Source: an uncultured Atopostipes sp. (GTDB lineage Bacteria > Bacillota > Bacilli > Lactobacillales > Carnobacteriaceae_A). From it: a stretch of 5,605 nucleotides of DNA. Each line of letters starts with the position of its first letter. The first letter of the stretch is position 1. The stretch covers positions 1 to 5,605 of the forward strand of contig CAMYQS010000104.1 in NCBI GenBank assembly GCA_947296835.1, read 5' to 3'. The position numbers and the translations under genes are program-made. Shown piece after piece: positions 1 to 5,581 of the stretch. The notes under the pieces are model-generated. The model was not told the DNA's origin. It saw only the letters and a list, made by a program, of their open reading frames with translations, and did not search any database.

Positions 1-1
1 A

Positions 2-316
2 TACTTACCAGATATTAATTCGCGTAACTTTAACTTGCGTTCTTTTGCGGAACGTACAGCAATGAACACACCGATTCAAGGTAGTGCAGCGGATATTCTA
101 AAAGTCGCGATGGTGAAAGTTGCGGAACGATTAAAAGAAGAAAAATTAGAAGCTAAAATGCTCCTTCAAGTGCATGATGAGTTAGTTTTTGAAGCACCTG
201 AAAGTGAAATTTCAACGCTTGCGAAAATTGTCGAAGAGACAATGGAGAACGCGATTGAATTAACTGTGCCACTAACTGTTGAAAGCAGTTCAGGCGATAC
301 TTGGTACGAATTATAG
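2..316 (+). CDS. polA: DNA polymerase I, C-terminal fragment (5' end outside window)
   Basis: This is the last 104 residues of family A DNA polymerase I, which fills gaps during excision repair and Okazaki fragment processing. The reading frame is open from base 2, so the gene begins upstream. Visible polymerase signatures are the segment NTPIQGSAADILK (encoded from about base 64), which follows the O-helix/fingers region, and motif C, QVHDELVFE, whose VHDE codons are at 170-181. The Asp there is a catalytic metal ligand in this family. The protein ends GDTWYEL, close to the usual WYxA/L-type end of Pol I, so the C-terminus is complete. mutM starts 25 bases after the stop, as is common in Bacilli, suggesting co-transcription. 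Whether the upstream 5'-3' and 3'-5' exonuclease domains are intact cannot be seen. Confidence 0.97.
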   Translation, partial: YLPDINSRNFNLRSFAERTAMNTPIQGSAADILKVAMVKVAERLKEEKLEAKMLLQVHDELVFEAPESEISTLAKIVEETMENAIELTVPLTVESSSGDTWYEL

Positions 317-329
317 TAGCTTTAGAAAT

Positions 330-334
330 GGAGA
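330..334 (+). promoter_or_regulatory. Ribosome binding site deciding the mutM TTG start
   Basis: GGAGA at 330-334 lies 7 bases before the TTG at 342. It supports initiation at the non-ATG codon that gives the obligatory MPELPE start, rather than at the in-frame ATG at 279 inside polA. Confidence 0.75.
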
Positions 335-341
335 GAGTTTG

Positions 342-1187
342 TTGCCAGAATTACCAGAAGTAGAAAATGTTAGAAAAGGACTGAATGAAATCGTTGTGGG
401 TGAAACAATCGATAAGGTGGAAGTAAGATGGCCACGCATTATCGAATCACCAGAACAAAACGTATTTTCAAAACGTCTGATGGGACAGACGATTGAAGAC
501 GTTCGTCGTCGCGGGAAGTTTTTACTTTTTTATTTCACAGATGATGTGCTGATTTCACATTTGCGTATGGAAGGAAAATATCAATTGATGGTGCCTGAAA
601 AAGATGGGCGCCTACCAAGACGCAGTAAGCATATGCATATTATTTTCCATTTGAAGAGTGGACGAAAATTAGTTTATCATGATGTCCGTAAATTTGGACG
701 CATGAGTTTGGTTGAAAAGGGATCTGAGTTTGAGCATAAATCGCTTGAAAAATTAGGACCTGAACCGACGAAGGATGCCTTTAAGTTAGAAGACATGCAG
801 GAATTCCTGACGCGTCGTAAAAAAGCGATCAAGGGTGTATTATTAGACCAGCAAATGATTGTTGGTTTAGGGAATATTTATGCAGATGAAGTGCTGTTTC
901 TAGCAAAAGTTCATCCGGTTACTCCAGCGAATCGTTTAACGGACGCAGAAGAAATTCGCATTCATGAAGCAACGATTCAGATTATGGGGAACGCCATTAA
1001 AAGCGGCGGCACAACGATTCGAACATACCAAAATGCTTTCGGAGATGAAGGCTCATACCAGAATCATCTGAAAGTATATGGCAAAGATGGCGAAGCTTGT
1101 CCCAATTGTGGAAACGAGATTGAAAAAATAAAAGTTGCAGGAAGAGGTACACACTACTGTCCGGTCTGCCAACCACTAAAAGGGTGA
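342..1187 (+). CDS. mutM: Formamidopyrimidine-DNA glycosylase (Fpg/MutM), TTG start
   Basis: Bifunctional base excision repair enzyme that removes 8-oxoguanine and formamidopyrimidines and nicks the abasic site (beta/delta lyase). The start is fixed by chemistry: after Met removal the N-terminal Pro2 is the nucleophile, and only the TTG at 342 places it there (MPELPEVENV). An in-frame ATG at 279 would bury it behind 21 residues that overlap polA. The product is 281 aa, normal for the family. Visible elements are Pro2-Glu3, Lys59 (RRRGK), Met76 of the void-filling loop (HLRMEG), Arg116 and Phe118 (DVRKFGR), and the helix-two-turn-helix with Asn178 (VGLGNIYADE). A C-terminal zinc finger has Cys253/256 and Cys273/276, with Arg268 in AGRGTHYCPVC. 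All key residues are present. It sits 25 bases after polA and just before coaE, a standard Bacilli arrangement, so it is probably transcribed with polA. Confidence 0.97.
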   Translation: MPELPEVENVRKGLNEIVVGETIDKVEVRWPRIIESPEQNVFSKRLMGQTIEDVRRRGKFLLFYFTDDVLISHLRMEGKYQLMVPEKDGRLPRRSKHMHIIFHLKSGRKLVYHDVRKFGRMSLVEKGSEFEHKSLEKLGPEPTKDAFKLEDMQEFLTRRKKAIKGVLLDQQMIVGLGNIYADEVLFLAKVHPVTPANRLTDAEEIRIHEATIQIMGNAIKSGGTTIRTYQNAFGDEGSYQNHLKVYGKDGEACPNCGNEIEKIKVAGRGTHYCPVCQPLKG

Positions 1188-1192
1188 ATGGA

Positions 1193-1810
1193 ATGACAAA
1201 AATTTTAGGCCTGACTGGTGGAATCGCCTCGGGGAAATCAACCGTCAGTAAATATTTTAAATCATTAAATGTTCCGCTGATTGATGCGGATGTCGTTGCA
1301 CACGACGTGATGAGTGCTGGAGAGCCCGTTGTTTTTGAAATAGCGGAGACTTTCGGAGACGAATACATTTTAGAAAACGGAGAAATTGACCGTACGAAAT
1401 TAGGAGACTTGGTCTTTGCGAATCCAGATCAACGTCGATTATTAAACGAGATTGTTCAAGGTGAAATTCGACAAGAAATTAATCGTCGAAAAGAAATCGC
1501 GCTTGCGGATGATCCCGACTTAATTGTGTTAGATGTTCCTCTGTTATTCGAAGGTGGCTACGACAAGTATGTCGACTTAGTCATGGTCGTTTATGTCGAT
1601 GGACCAACGCAAAAAGAGCGATTATTAAAACGAAACACCGATTTAAATGAAGAGGACGCCGAGAACCGAATTAAATCTCAAATGCCGCTTGAAATGAAAG
1701 CCGAGAAAGCGGATGTCATAATCGACAATAATGGTACGATTGAAGAGACGGTTGACCAAATTAGATCGTGGGTAAAGATAAACTGCCCAAGAATAAAATC
1801 AATAACGTAA
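1193..1810 (+). CDS. coaE: Dephospho-CoA kinase
   Basis: Cytosolic P-loop kinase that phosphorylates the 3'-OH of dephospho-CoA, the last step of coenzyme A synthesis. I chose the ATG at 1193 (205 aa), giving the typical start MTKILGLTGGIASGKST, with AAAAGGG at 1178-1184 as ribosome binding site. A GTG at 1184 would add three residues and overlap the mutM stop in a GTGA arrangement; it fits the family less well but cannot be excluded. Visible motifs are the Walker A loop GGIASGKS (residues 9-16), the IDAD acidic motif (30-33), DVPLLFEGG in the CoA-domain core (114-122), and the lid/terminal segment RNTDLNEEDAENRIKSQM (147-164). It then ends with the usual ADVIIDNNG strand (173-181). Length and motifs are normal. 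It closes the polA-mutM-coaE group: a hairpin terminator follows 1 base after the stop. Confidence 0.96.
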   Translation: MTKILGLTGGIASGKSTVSKYFKSLNVPLIDADVVAHDVMSAGEPVVFEIAETFGDEYILENGEIDRTKLGDLVFANPDQRRLLNEIVQGEIRQEINRRKEIALADDPDLIVLDVPLLFEGGYDKYVDLVMVVYVDGPTQKERLLKRNTDLNEEDAENRIKSQMPLEMKAEKADVIIDNNGTIEETVDQIRSWVKINCPRIKSIT

Positions 1811-1811
1811 T

Positions 1812-1851
1812 GGGAGTGGGACTCACGATGTTGAGTTCCTACTTTCTTTTT
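1812..1851 (+). terminator. Rho-independent terminator after coaE
   Basis: Bases 1818-1825 pair with 1832-1839 (GGGACTCA with TGAGTTCC, one G-U pair) around a 6-base loop. After a bulged T1840, AGT 1815-1817 pairs with ACT 1841-1843. A T-rich tail (1843-1851, one C) follows at once. This separates the repair/CoA genes from nrdR. The GGGAGTGGGAC opening is of a type often seen in terminators of Bacilli. Confidence 0.75.
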
Positions 1852-1861
1852 CAAAAGAAAG
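1842..1861. repeat. AT-rich inverted repeat CTTTCTTTT/AAAAGAAAG
   Basis: Nine bases (1842-1850) are perfectly inverted at 1853-1861 with two bases between. The left arm is also the U-tract of the coaE terminator, so the tail could fold back once transcribed past. It may be incidental given the A/T composition, and there is no second T-run after it. Confidence 0.5.
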
Positions 1862-1881
1862 AACGATTCATAAATTTATGA

Positions 1882-1919
1882 CTGACAGGTTCTCTTAAGC
1901 ACAAACCTTGTGCTATAAT
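1882..1919 (+). promoter_or_regulatory. Promoter for nrdR-dnaB-dnaI-gtrA (extended -10)
   Basis: A perfect TATAAT at 1914-1919 is preceded by TG at 1911-1912, giving an extended -10. No good -35 lies at the usual 17-base spacing (TCTCTT at 1891-1896). A CTGACA at 1882-1887 is too far away, with a 26-base spacer. Transcription would begin near 1926, giving a leader of about 25 bases before nrdR. The position just after the coaE terminator fits a new transcription unit. Confidence 0.75.
1898..1914. promoter_or_regulatory. Perfect 7-bp inverted repeat abutting the -10; candidate operator
   Basis: AGCACAA (1898-1904) and TTGTGCT (1908-1914) are exact inverted copies around ACC. The site fills the -35/-10 spacer and its last base is the first T of TATAAT, where a bound repressor would block RNA polymerase. 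It does not match the NrdR-box pattern that I know (AT-rich, core resembling CNATATANTG), so the regulator is unknown. Confidence 0.45.
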
Positions 1920-1949
1920 TGGAACAACATTAAAAAAGGACTGATAAAT

Positions 1950-2429
1950 ATGAAGTGCCCGCGATGTTCATATAGTGGTAGTCGAGTAGTTGATAGTCGT
2001 CCCTCTGACGATGCAACGACCATTCGCCGCCGCCGTGAATGTGAAGAATGCAATTATCGTTTCACAACATACGAGCGCCTTGAGCTGACACCGTTACTGG
2101 TCGTGAAGAAAAACGGAGATCGAGAAGAATTTGATCGAACAAAAATTTTACGCGGAATTCATCGCGCATTTGAGAAACGACCATTCTCAGCGATGGAACA
2201 AGAAGAAATTGTGAACCGTATCGAACAACAAATCCGTAGCGAAGGTTATCGTGAAATTTCATCCGGAGATATCGGTGAATATGTCATGAACGAGTTAGCG
2301 CATGTGGATGATGTCGCTTATATTCGATTCGCAAGTGTTTACCGCGAATTCAAGGATATCAACGTGTTCATGGAAGAAATGCAGAACTTAGGCGATAAAC
2401 GCGATGAAAAAGAAGACAATAACGATTAA
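1950..2429 (+). CDS. nrdR: Transcriptional repressor NrdR
   Basis: NrdR is a zinc-ribbon/ATP-cone repressor that senses ATP/dATP and shuts down ribonucleotide reductase genes when dNTPs are plentiful. The ATG at 1950 gives the canonical start MKCPRC and has AAGGA (1936-1940) 9 bases upstream. An in-frame TTG at 1908 lies inside the promoter and is rejected. The product is 159 aa, slightly longer than the usual 150-155. The zinc ribbon uses Cys3/Cys6 and Cys31/Cys34, with the Arg-rich IRRRREC stretch (25-31) before the second pair. The ATP-cone runs from about residue 48 (LLVVKKNGDREEFDRTKI) to about 136 (DVAYIRFASVYREFKD). The last 12 residues form an acidic, probably disordered tail. dnaB begins 24 bases later, so dNTP control and helicase loading share a transcript. 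No reductase gene or clear NrdR box is seen in the window. Confidence 0.97.
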   Translation: MKCPRCSYSGSRVVDSRPSDDATTIRRRRECEECNYRFTTYERLELTPLLVVKKNGDREEFDRTKILRGIHRAFEKRPFSAMEQEEIVNRIEQQIRSEGYREISSGDIGEYVMNELAHVDDVAYIRFASVYREFKDINVFMEEMQNLGDKRDEKEDNND

Positions 2430-2434
2430 AAACG

Positions 2435-2443
2435 AAAGGAGAT
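2435..2443 (+). promoter_or_regulatory. Strong ribosome binding site of dnaB
   Basis: AAAGGAGAT at 2435-2443 matches the anti-Shine-Dalgarno sequence in all but one base and lies 10 bases before the ATG. A TAA at 2451-2453 is in frame just before the ATG, so no earlier start is possible. Confidence 0.8.
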
Positions 2444-2453
2444 GTGTGCATAA

Positions 2454-3857
2454 ATGAGTGAGAATTACCCATGGAAAGTGATTGATCCAAAAGACTATAT
2501 CCGAGTGGAGTCTACGGATTCGCTAACCTTAAAAGATGTGCACGTCTTAACTCGACTTTACCAACCACTAATCGGAACGACGGCCGCGTCGATGTATCTG
2601 GCGCTATTTTCAGGTGTTGAGTTTCAAGCACAGACAGAAGGAACAACCATTTCTGAAATGCTAACCAAACTAGATATCGGAATTCCAGAATTTTATCATG
2701 CCCGAGTGAAGTTAGAGGGGATTGGCTTACTGAAAATATTCCGCTCAAATGGCGAACCGCGTGAATATTATTATGAACTGGTTTCACCATTAGCGGCAGA
2801 AGGGTTTTTCGCAGATAGTTTACTAAGAACGTTACTGCTTGAAAAAATTGGTGAGCGCTTATTTGAAAAACAAGTGAGTGAATTATTAGTTACGCCACAA
2901 GATAAGTCTGCTTATGAAGAAACGACACGATCATTTTTAGACGTGTACCATGTTGATTTTGATTCGACGAATCTATTAAGCAGCTCGAATGTTGTTCCGG
3001 CTGAAACAGCGAAGCGACCAAAGTTAGCCAAATCGATTGAGAATATTGATTCGTTTGACTACAACTTTTTCAAGTCTGGTCTGGATTCTCATTTCATCAA
3101 GAAAGATAGCTTGAACAGTGAAGTGAAGGAACTGATTTATACCTTCCACACGGTCTATGGTATCGATGAGATGACGATGCAGACGCTGATTTTAGAGAGT
3201 GCGGATGTGGAATCAGGTGTAGTGGATACAGGACGATTCACGAGCAATGTGCAGCGGAATTTCCAAAATAAAGCCAAACTAAAAGCACCAGCTGAAATGA
3301 CTCAACCAGTGGAAGAGCCGGAAGGAAATTTCTCCGCTTCTGAAATGACGATCATTCGACACGCCAAACAAACACCGCCGGCCGAATACTTGAAATCCAT
3401 CAAGGAACAAAAGGGTGGGTTTGTGACCACAAACGAGCAGTGGGTGTTGAAAGAGTTAGTGGAGCAATCGCCGTTAACAAAAGAAGTCGTTAATATTTTA
3501 TTAAACTATATTTTAATCGGACGTGAAAATCCGGTATTAGAGAAAAACTATACGATGAAAATTGCCAATGACTGGGCACAAAGTGGTATACAATCTGCAG
3601 GGGCTGCGATTTCAAAAATAAAAGAAATGTACACGCAACCGCGAAACACGGCACCACGCAAGCAGTCGTACCAGAGAAATAACTATAGTCGAAGTGCTCA
3701 GAAATCCAAAGCAGAAGCGAAGTTGCCGGATTGGGCGAAAGATGATAATGAAGTGAAATCTGTAACGGATGAATCCGTGTCGCAAGAAGCGGCGAGTAGT
3801 TATCAAGAGCGATTAGAACGACTACGAAAATTACGCGAAGAAAAGAGGGGTAATTAA
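2454..3857 (+). CDS. dnaB: Replication initiation / membrane attachment protein DnaB (Bacilli type)
   Basis: This is the Bacilli DnaB, a primosome protein and not the replicative helicase. With DnaD and DnaI it loads the hexameric helicase at oriC and at restarted forks, and in Bacillus subtilis it is linked to the membrane. The product is 467 aa, near the 472 of the B. subtilis protein. The N-terminal winged-helix-like DDBH1 region spans about residues 20-120 (LTLKDVHVLTRLYQPLIG onward). The C-terminal DDBH2 domain spans about 300-395 and carries the conserved YxxxIxxxW signature exactly at Tyr366, Ile370 and Trp374, which binds DNA in DnaD/DnaB proteins. Residues 397-420 are basic and low in complexity, followed by LPDWAKDD (424-431) and a charged helical end with repeated Glu-Arg-Leu. 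No membrane-spanning segment is visible. Its TAA overlaps the dnaI ATG by one base, implying translational coupling. Confidence 0.93.
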   Translation: MSENYPWKVIDPKDYIRVESTDSLTLKDVHVLTRLYQPLIGTTAASMYLALFSGVEFQAQTEGTTISEMLTKLDIGIPEFYHARVKLEGIGLLKIFRSNGEPREYYYELVSPLAAEGFFADSLLRTLLLEKIGERLFEKQVSELLVTPQDKSAYEETTRSFLDVYHVDFDSTNLLSSSNVVPAETAKRPKLAKSIENIDSFDYNFFKSGLDSHFIKKDSLNSEVKELIYTFHTVYGIDEMTMQTLILESADVESGVVDTGRFTSNVQRNFQNKAKLKAPAEMTQPVEEPEGNFSASEMTIIRHAKQTPPAEYLKSIKEQKGGFVTTNEQWVLKELVEQSPLTKEVVNILLNYILIGRENPVLEKNYTMKIANDWAQSGIQSAGAAISKIKEMYTQPRNTAPRKQSYQRNNYSRSAQKSKAEAKLPDWAKDDNEVKSVTDESVSQEAASSYQERLERLRKLREEKRGN

Positions 3858-4783
3858 TGGACAGCATCGGAGATTACTTAAATAAAATGACGAATTCAGT
3901 TGAAGTCCGCAATCAGTACGATCAGATTGTAAGTGATACGTTGAAAGATGAAGAAGTGTTTAAATTCATCACAGACAATCAAGACGTATTAACCACGGAA
4001 GCGGTGGAACGAAGTGCGGCGAGTCTTTATGAGTTTGTGTTGGAAAAAGAGAAGGCGCGCAAAGGTGAAGGCCAGCTGATGCCCGGTTACACACCAAAAT
4101 TAATAATAAATAATAAACGAATTGAAGTGTCATATGAAGCAACGCCAGAGCATATAGCTCAGCGTGCGAATGATGAGCTGAAGAGTCGTATCCGCTCAGT
4201 ATTTATGCCGAAAGATATTAAAGAAGCAACTTTTGAAGGATTTGACGTAACGAAACCACGTGAGCAAGCGTTTGAGCGCTCACTCATATTTGTGGAAGAA
4301 TATATTCAAAACCCAGATAAATTCCATAAAGGATTATATCTGTATGGGGCGTTCGGTGTCGGTAAAACATACTTATTAGGTGCGATTGCCCATGAGCTGT
4401 CGATGTATGGTTATCCATCAACGATTGTTCATTACCCAACATTCGCGACTGAAATGCGTAGCTCAGTTGGTAACCAAACAACGGGTGAAAAGCTTGAAGC
4501 GTATAAAACAACACCAATCTTAATGTTGGATGATATCGGTGCAGAATACTCAACCGATTGGATGCGCGATGATATTCTAGGTGTTATTTTACAGTCGAGA
4601 ATGCAGAATGAATTGCCAACGCTATTCAGTTCGAACTTGACGATGAAAGAGTTCGAAGACCATATTACGTTTAACAACAAGGGAGAAGCCAACCCTCTAA
4701 AAGCGAAAAGGATTATGGAACGTGTGAAATTCTTAAGTGATGAAATTTCAGTTTCTGGTGTAAACCGAAGAAATGAAGAATAG
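3857..4783 (+). CDS. dnaI: Primosomal protein DnaI, helicase loader ATPase
   Basis: AAA+ helicase loader (DnaC/IstB-like fold) that delivers the replicative helicase together with DnaB and DnaD. The start is ATG 3857, overlapping the dnaB TAA by one base, with AGAGGGG (3844-3850) as ribosome binding site. The product is 308 aa, usual for DnaI. The N-terminal helicase-binding region covers about residues 1-125. The AAA+ core has Walker A GAFGVGKT (164-171), Walker B ILMLDDIGAE (221-230, Asp225/Asp226), a sensor-1 segment PTLFSSN (254-260) and a basic KAKRIMERV helix (282-290) with likely arginine-finger residues. The protein has no cysteine at all. The B. subtilis N-terminal domain binds zinc through cysteines, so this form must fold without that site, as other Lactobacillales-type DnaI appear to do. 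The last 11 bases overlap the following gtrA-like gene. Confidence 0.95.
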   Translation: MDSIGDYLNKMTNSVEVRNQYDQIVSDTLKDEEVFKFITDNQDVLTTEAVERSAASLYEFVLEKEKARKGEGQLMPGYTPKLIINNKRIEVSYEATPEHIAQRANDELKSRIRSVFMPKDIKEATFEGFDVTKPREQAFERSLIFVEEYIQNPDKFHKGLYLYGAFGVGKTYLLGAIAHELSMYGYPSTIVHYPTFATEMRSSVGNQTTGEKLEAYKTTPILMLDDIGAEYSTDWMRDDILGVILQSRMQNELPTLFSSNLTMKEFEDHITFNNKGEANPLKAKRIMERVKFLSDEISVSGVNRRNEE

Positions 4784-5162
4784 ATTCATTGAGTTTATAA
4801 AGTTTTCAATGTCATCTTTAGGATCGACCGTTGTTGATTTAGCGTTGTTTGCGATACTTGTTTTCTTGTTAAGAAACGTAACGCCACAACACTATATATG
4901 GATTGCGACAGCGCTGGCACGCATTGTGTCAGTCATCGTGAATTACAATATCAACGCGAAATTGGTTTTTAAAGAAGACGACAAGCGCAATTTTCCATTT
5001 TTCAAATATATTACGTTGGCGGTAATGGATATGCTAGCTTCTGCATTATTTGTAACGATACTCGTGCGCCAATTGATGTGGGACGAGACACTAACGAAAA
5101 TGTTAGTTGATAGTAGTTTGTTTTTCATCGGTTATTTAATCCAGAAATTTTATATTTTTTAA
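4773..5162 (+). CDS. GtrA-family small integral membrane protein
   Basis: A 129-aa polytopic protein of the GtrA family, whose members are thought to help move lipid-linked sugars (undecaprenyl-phosphate-glucose type) across the membrane for glycosylation of surface polymers; in Gram-positives these can be teichoic acids. Four hydrophobic segments are visible: about residues 13-34, 41-60, 77-98 and 109-128. Family marks are FIKFSMSSLGSTVVD (8-22), the segment ARIVSVIVNYNINAKLVFK (49-67) corresponding to the conserved NFxxNRxxVF region, and the terminal IGYLIQKFYIF. Length is normal and complete. The ATG at 4773 lies inside dnaI with an 11-base overlap and no clear ribosome binding site, so translation probably depends on dnaI. 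ATG 4809 is a weaker alternative that would cut into the first conserved segment. Partner glycosyltransferases are not in the window, so the actual substrate is unknown. Confidence 0.88.
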   Translation: MKNRFIEFIKFSMSSLGSTVVDLALFAILVFLLRNVTPQHYIWIATALARIVSVIVNYNINAKLVFKEDDKRNFPFFKYITLAVMDMLASALFVTILVRQLMWDETLTKMLVDSSLFFIGYLIQKFYIF

Positions 5163-5165
5163 TAG

Positions 5166-5171
5166 AGGAGG
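5166..5171 (+). promoter_or_regulatory. AGGAGG ribosome-binding-like sequence without a start codon
   Basis: A perfect AGGAGG occurs 3 bases after the gtrA stop, but no ATG, GTG or TTG lies within the next 5-12 bases. The terminator stem starts immediately. It may be a relic of a lost downstream gene or chance. Confidence 0.35.
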
Positions 5172-5198
5172 AGCAGCGACTACGGTCGTTGCTTTTTT
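5171..5198 (+). terminator. Rho-independent terminator of the nrdR-dnaB-dnaI-gtrA operon
   Basis: GCAGCGAC (5173-5180) pairs with GTCGTTGC (5185-5192) with one G-U pair, around the loop TACG closed by C-G. This is the very stable UNCG tetraloop class. A run of six T (5193-5198) follows. A5172 and G5171 can extend the stem into the T-run. Confidence 0.9.
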
Positions 5199-5245
5199 AT
5201 TGACGGAGCATATCGATATGATAAAAAAACAGCAAGTTATTATTC
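5199..5245. other. Short AT-rich spacer with a 12-bp palindrome and an A7 tract
   Basis: CATATCGATATG at 5209-5220 is a perfect palindrome. Seven A at 5223-5229 would read as a T7 tract on the minus strand, 16 bases past the base of the long rod element, which is too far for an ordinary terminator. No promoter of good quality is seen: TTGACG at 5200 has no partner -10 at the right distance. Confidence 0.4.
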
Positions 5246-5354
5246 AGCGTCCTTGACAATGAGGCACCTTCGGCAGGACGTGAAGTCTGTGAAGGCTGGA
5301 TTGGCCAGCCTGTCACAAGACTATCCTACCGAAGCTCATTGTAAAGGATGCGCT
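5246..5354. ncRNA. Long imperfect palindrome folding into a rod; candidate structured RNA of unknown class
   Basis: The two halves pair almost end to end. Helices are 5246-5249/5351-5354, 5250-5254/5344-5348, 5256-5263/5335-5342 (8 perfect pairs), 5268-5273/5329-5334 (CTTCGG/CCGAAG), 5275-5278/5324-5327, 5284-5292/5313-5322 with one bulged A, and 5293-5299/5305-5311 capped by the loop ATTGG. They are separated by small mismatches, a 4-base bulge at 5264-5267 and an internal loop at 5279-5283. About 43 base pairs form over 109 bases. Arms interrupted by bulges look more like a structure kept by selection than a fresh inverted duplication. I do not recognise the class: there is no T-box core, no SRP motif, no integron attC boxes and no coding frame. 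The strand is undecided: C5274/A5328 would become a G-U pair on the minus strand, but the neighbouring domain gains G-U pairs on the plus strand. Confidence 0.55.
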
Positions 5355-5365
5355 ACGCCGCTTAG

Positions 5366-5483
5366 TTTCCGATTACAGGCAGAATCTGCAGTACATTAAA
5401 TGGTCTTGAGGAATTCGGGGACCGAATTCCTATCATTGAGATTAGATGGAACATTTCGTGGAGCGAAATGGCCTGCATTTGGG
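5366..5483. ncRNA. Second structured domain: two GGA-loop hairpins within a possible closing helix
   Basis: Hairpin A is a perfect 10-bp stem, AGGAATTCGG (5409-5418) with CCGAATTCCT (5422-5431), loop GGA. Hairpin B is CATTTCG (5452-5458) with CGAAATG (5464-5470); a T-G pair would again leave GGA as the loop. CAGGC (5376-5380) is complementary to GCCTG (5471-5475). The helix can extend outward to 5368/5483 with two mismatches and two G-U pairs on the plus strand, enclosing both hairpins in a three-way junction. AATCT (5383-5387) and AGATT (5439-5443) could add a further pairing. It may be one RNA with the rod at 5246-5354. No known family is recognised. Confidence 0.45.
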
Positions 5484-5540
5484 TTGAGGGAGTGGGATTT
5501 AGTTTATGGGTATACAGATTGCTACTATAGTCCAGTATAT

Positions 5541-5564
5541 AATTTATACGTGACCTCATTTTGA
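5541..5564. repeat. 24-base direct repeat, copy 1
   Basis: This 24-base unit begins AATTTATAC and ends TGACCTCATTTTGA. It matches copy 2 at 23 of 24 positions (G5550 here). The 17 bases between the copies are unrelated, so only the unit itself is conserved. Confidence 0.85.
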
Positions 5565-5581
5565 TATCGTGCCGCAGTAGA

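Noticed and set aside
1184..1192. GTG start for coaE overlapping the mutM stop
   Set aside because: ATG 1193 matches the family N-terminus and has a well-spaced ribosome binding site; the GTG adds only M-N-G.
1908..1949. TTG start for nrdR adding 14 residues
   Set aside because: It lies within the promoter upstream of the likely transcription start, and the zinc-ribbon protein canonically begins MKCP.
5253..5258. Perfect TTGACA as a -35 promoter box
   Set aside because: No -10-like sequence lies 16-18 bases downstream, and the bases are part of the rod helix.
5246..5354. Integron attC site
   Set aside because: The length and bulged palindrome fit, but the ends lack the RYYYAAC/GTTRRRY boxes and there is no cassette gene.
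5246..5483. Retron msr-msd RNA
   Set aside because: A long stem plus short hairpins is suggestive, but no complementary a1/a2 ends flank the element and no reverse transcriptase is in the window.
5199..5500. T-box leader for a threonyl-tRNA synthetase gene
   Set aside because: There is no AGGGTGGNACC-type core and no antiterminator/terminator pair, although thrS would be a plausible neighbour.
5500..5523. A third, degenerate copy of the direct repeat at the same 41-base spacing
   Set aside because: Only scattered matches (a TTTAT followed by GT) remain, not above chance for AT-rich sequence.
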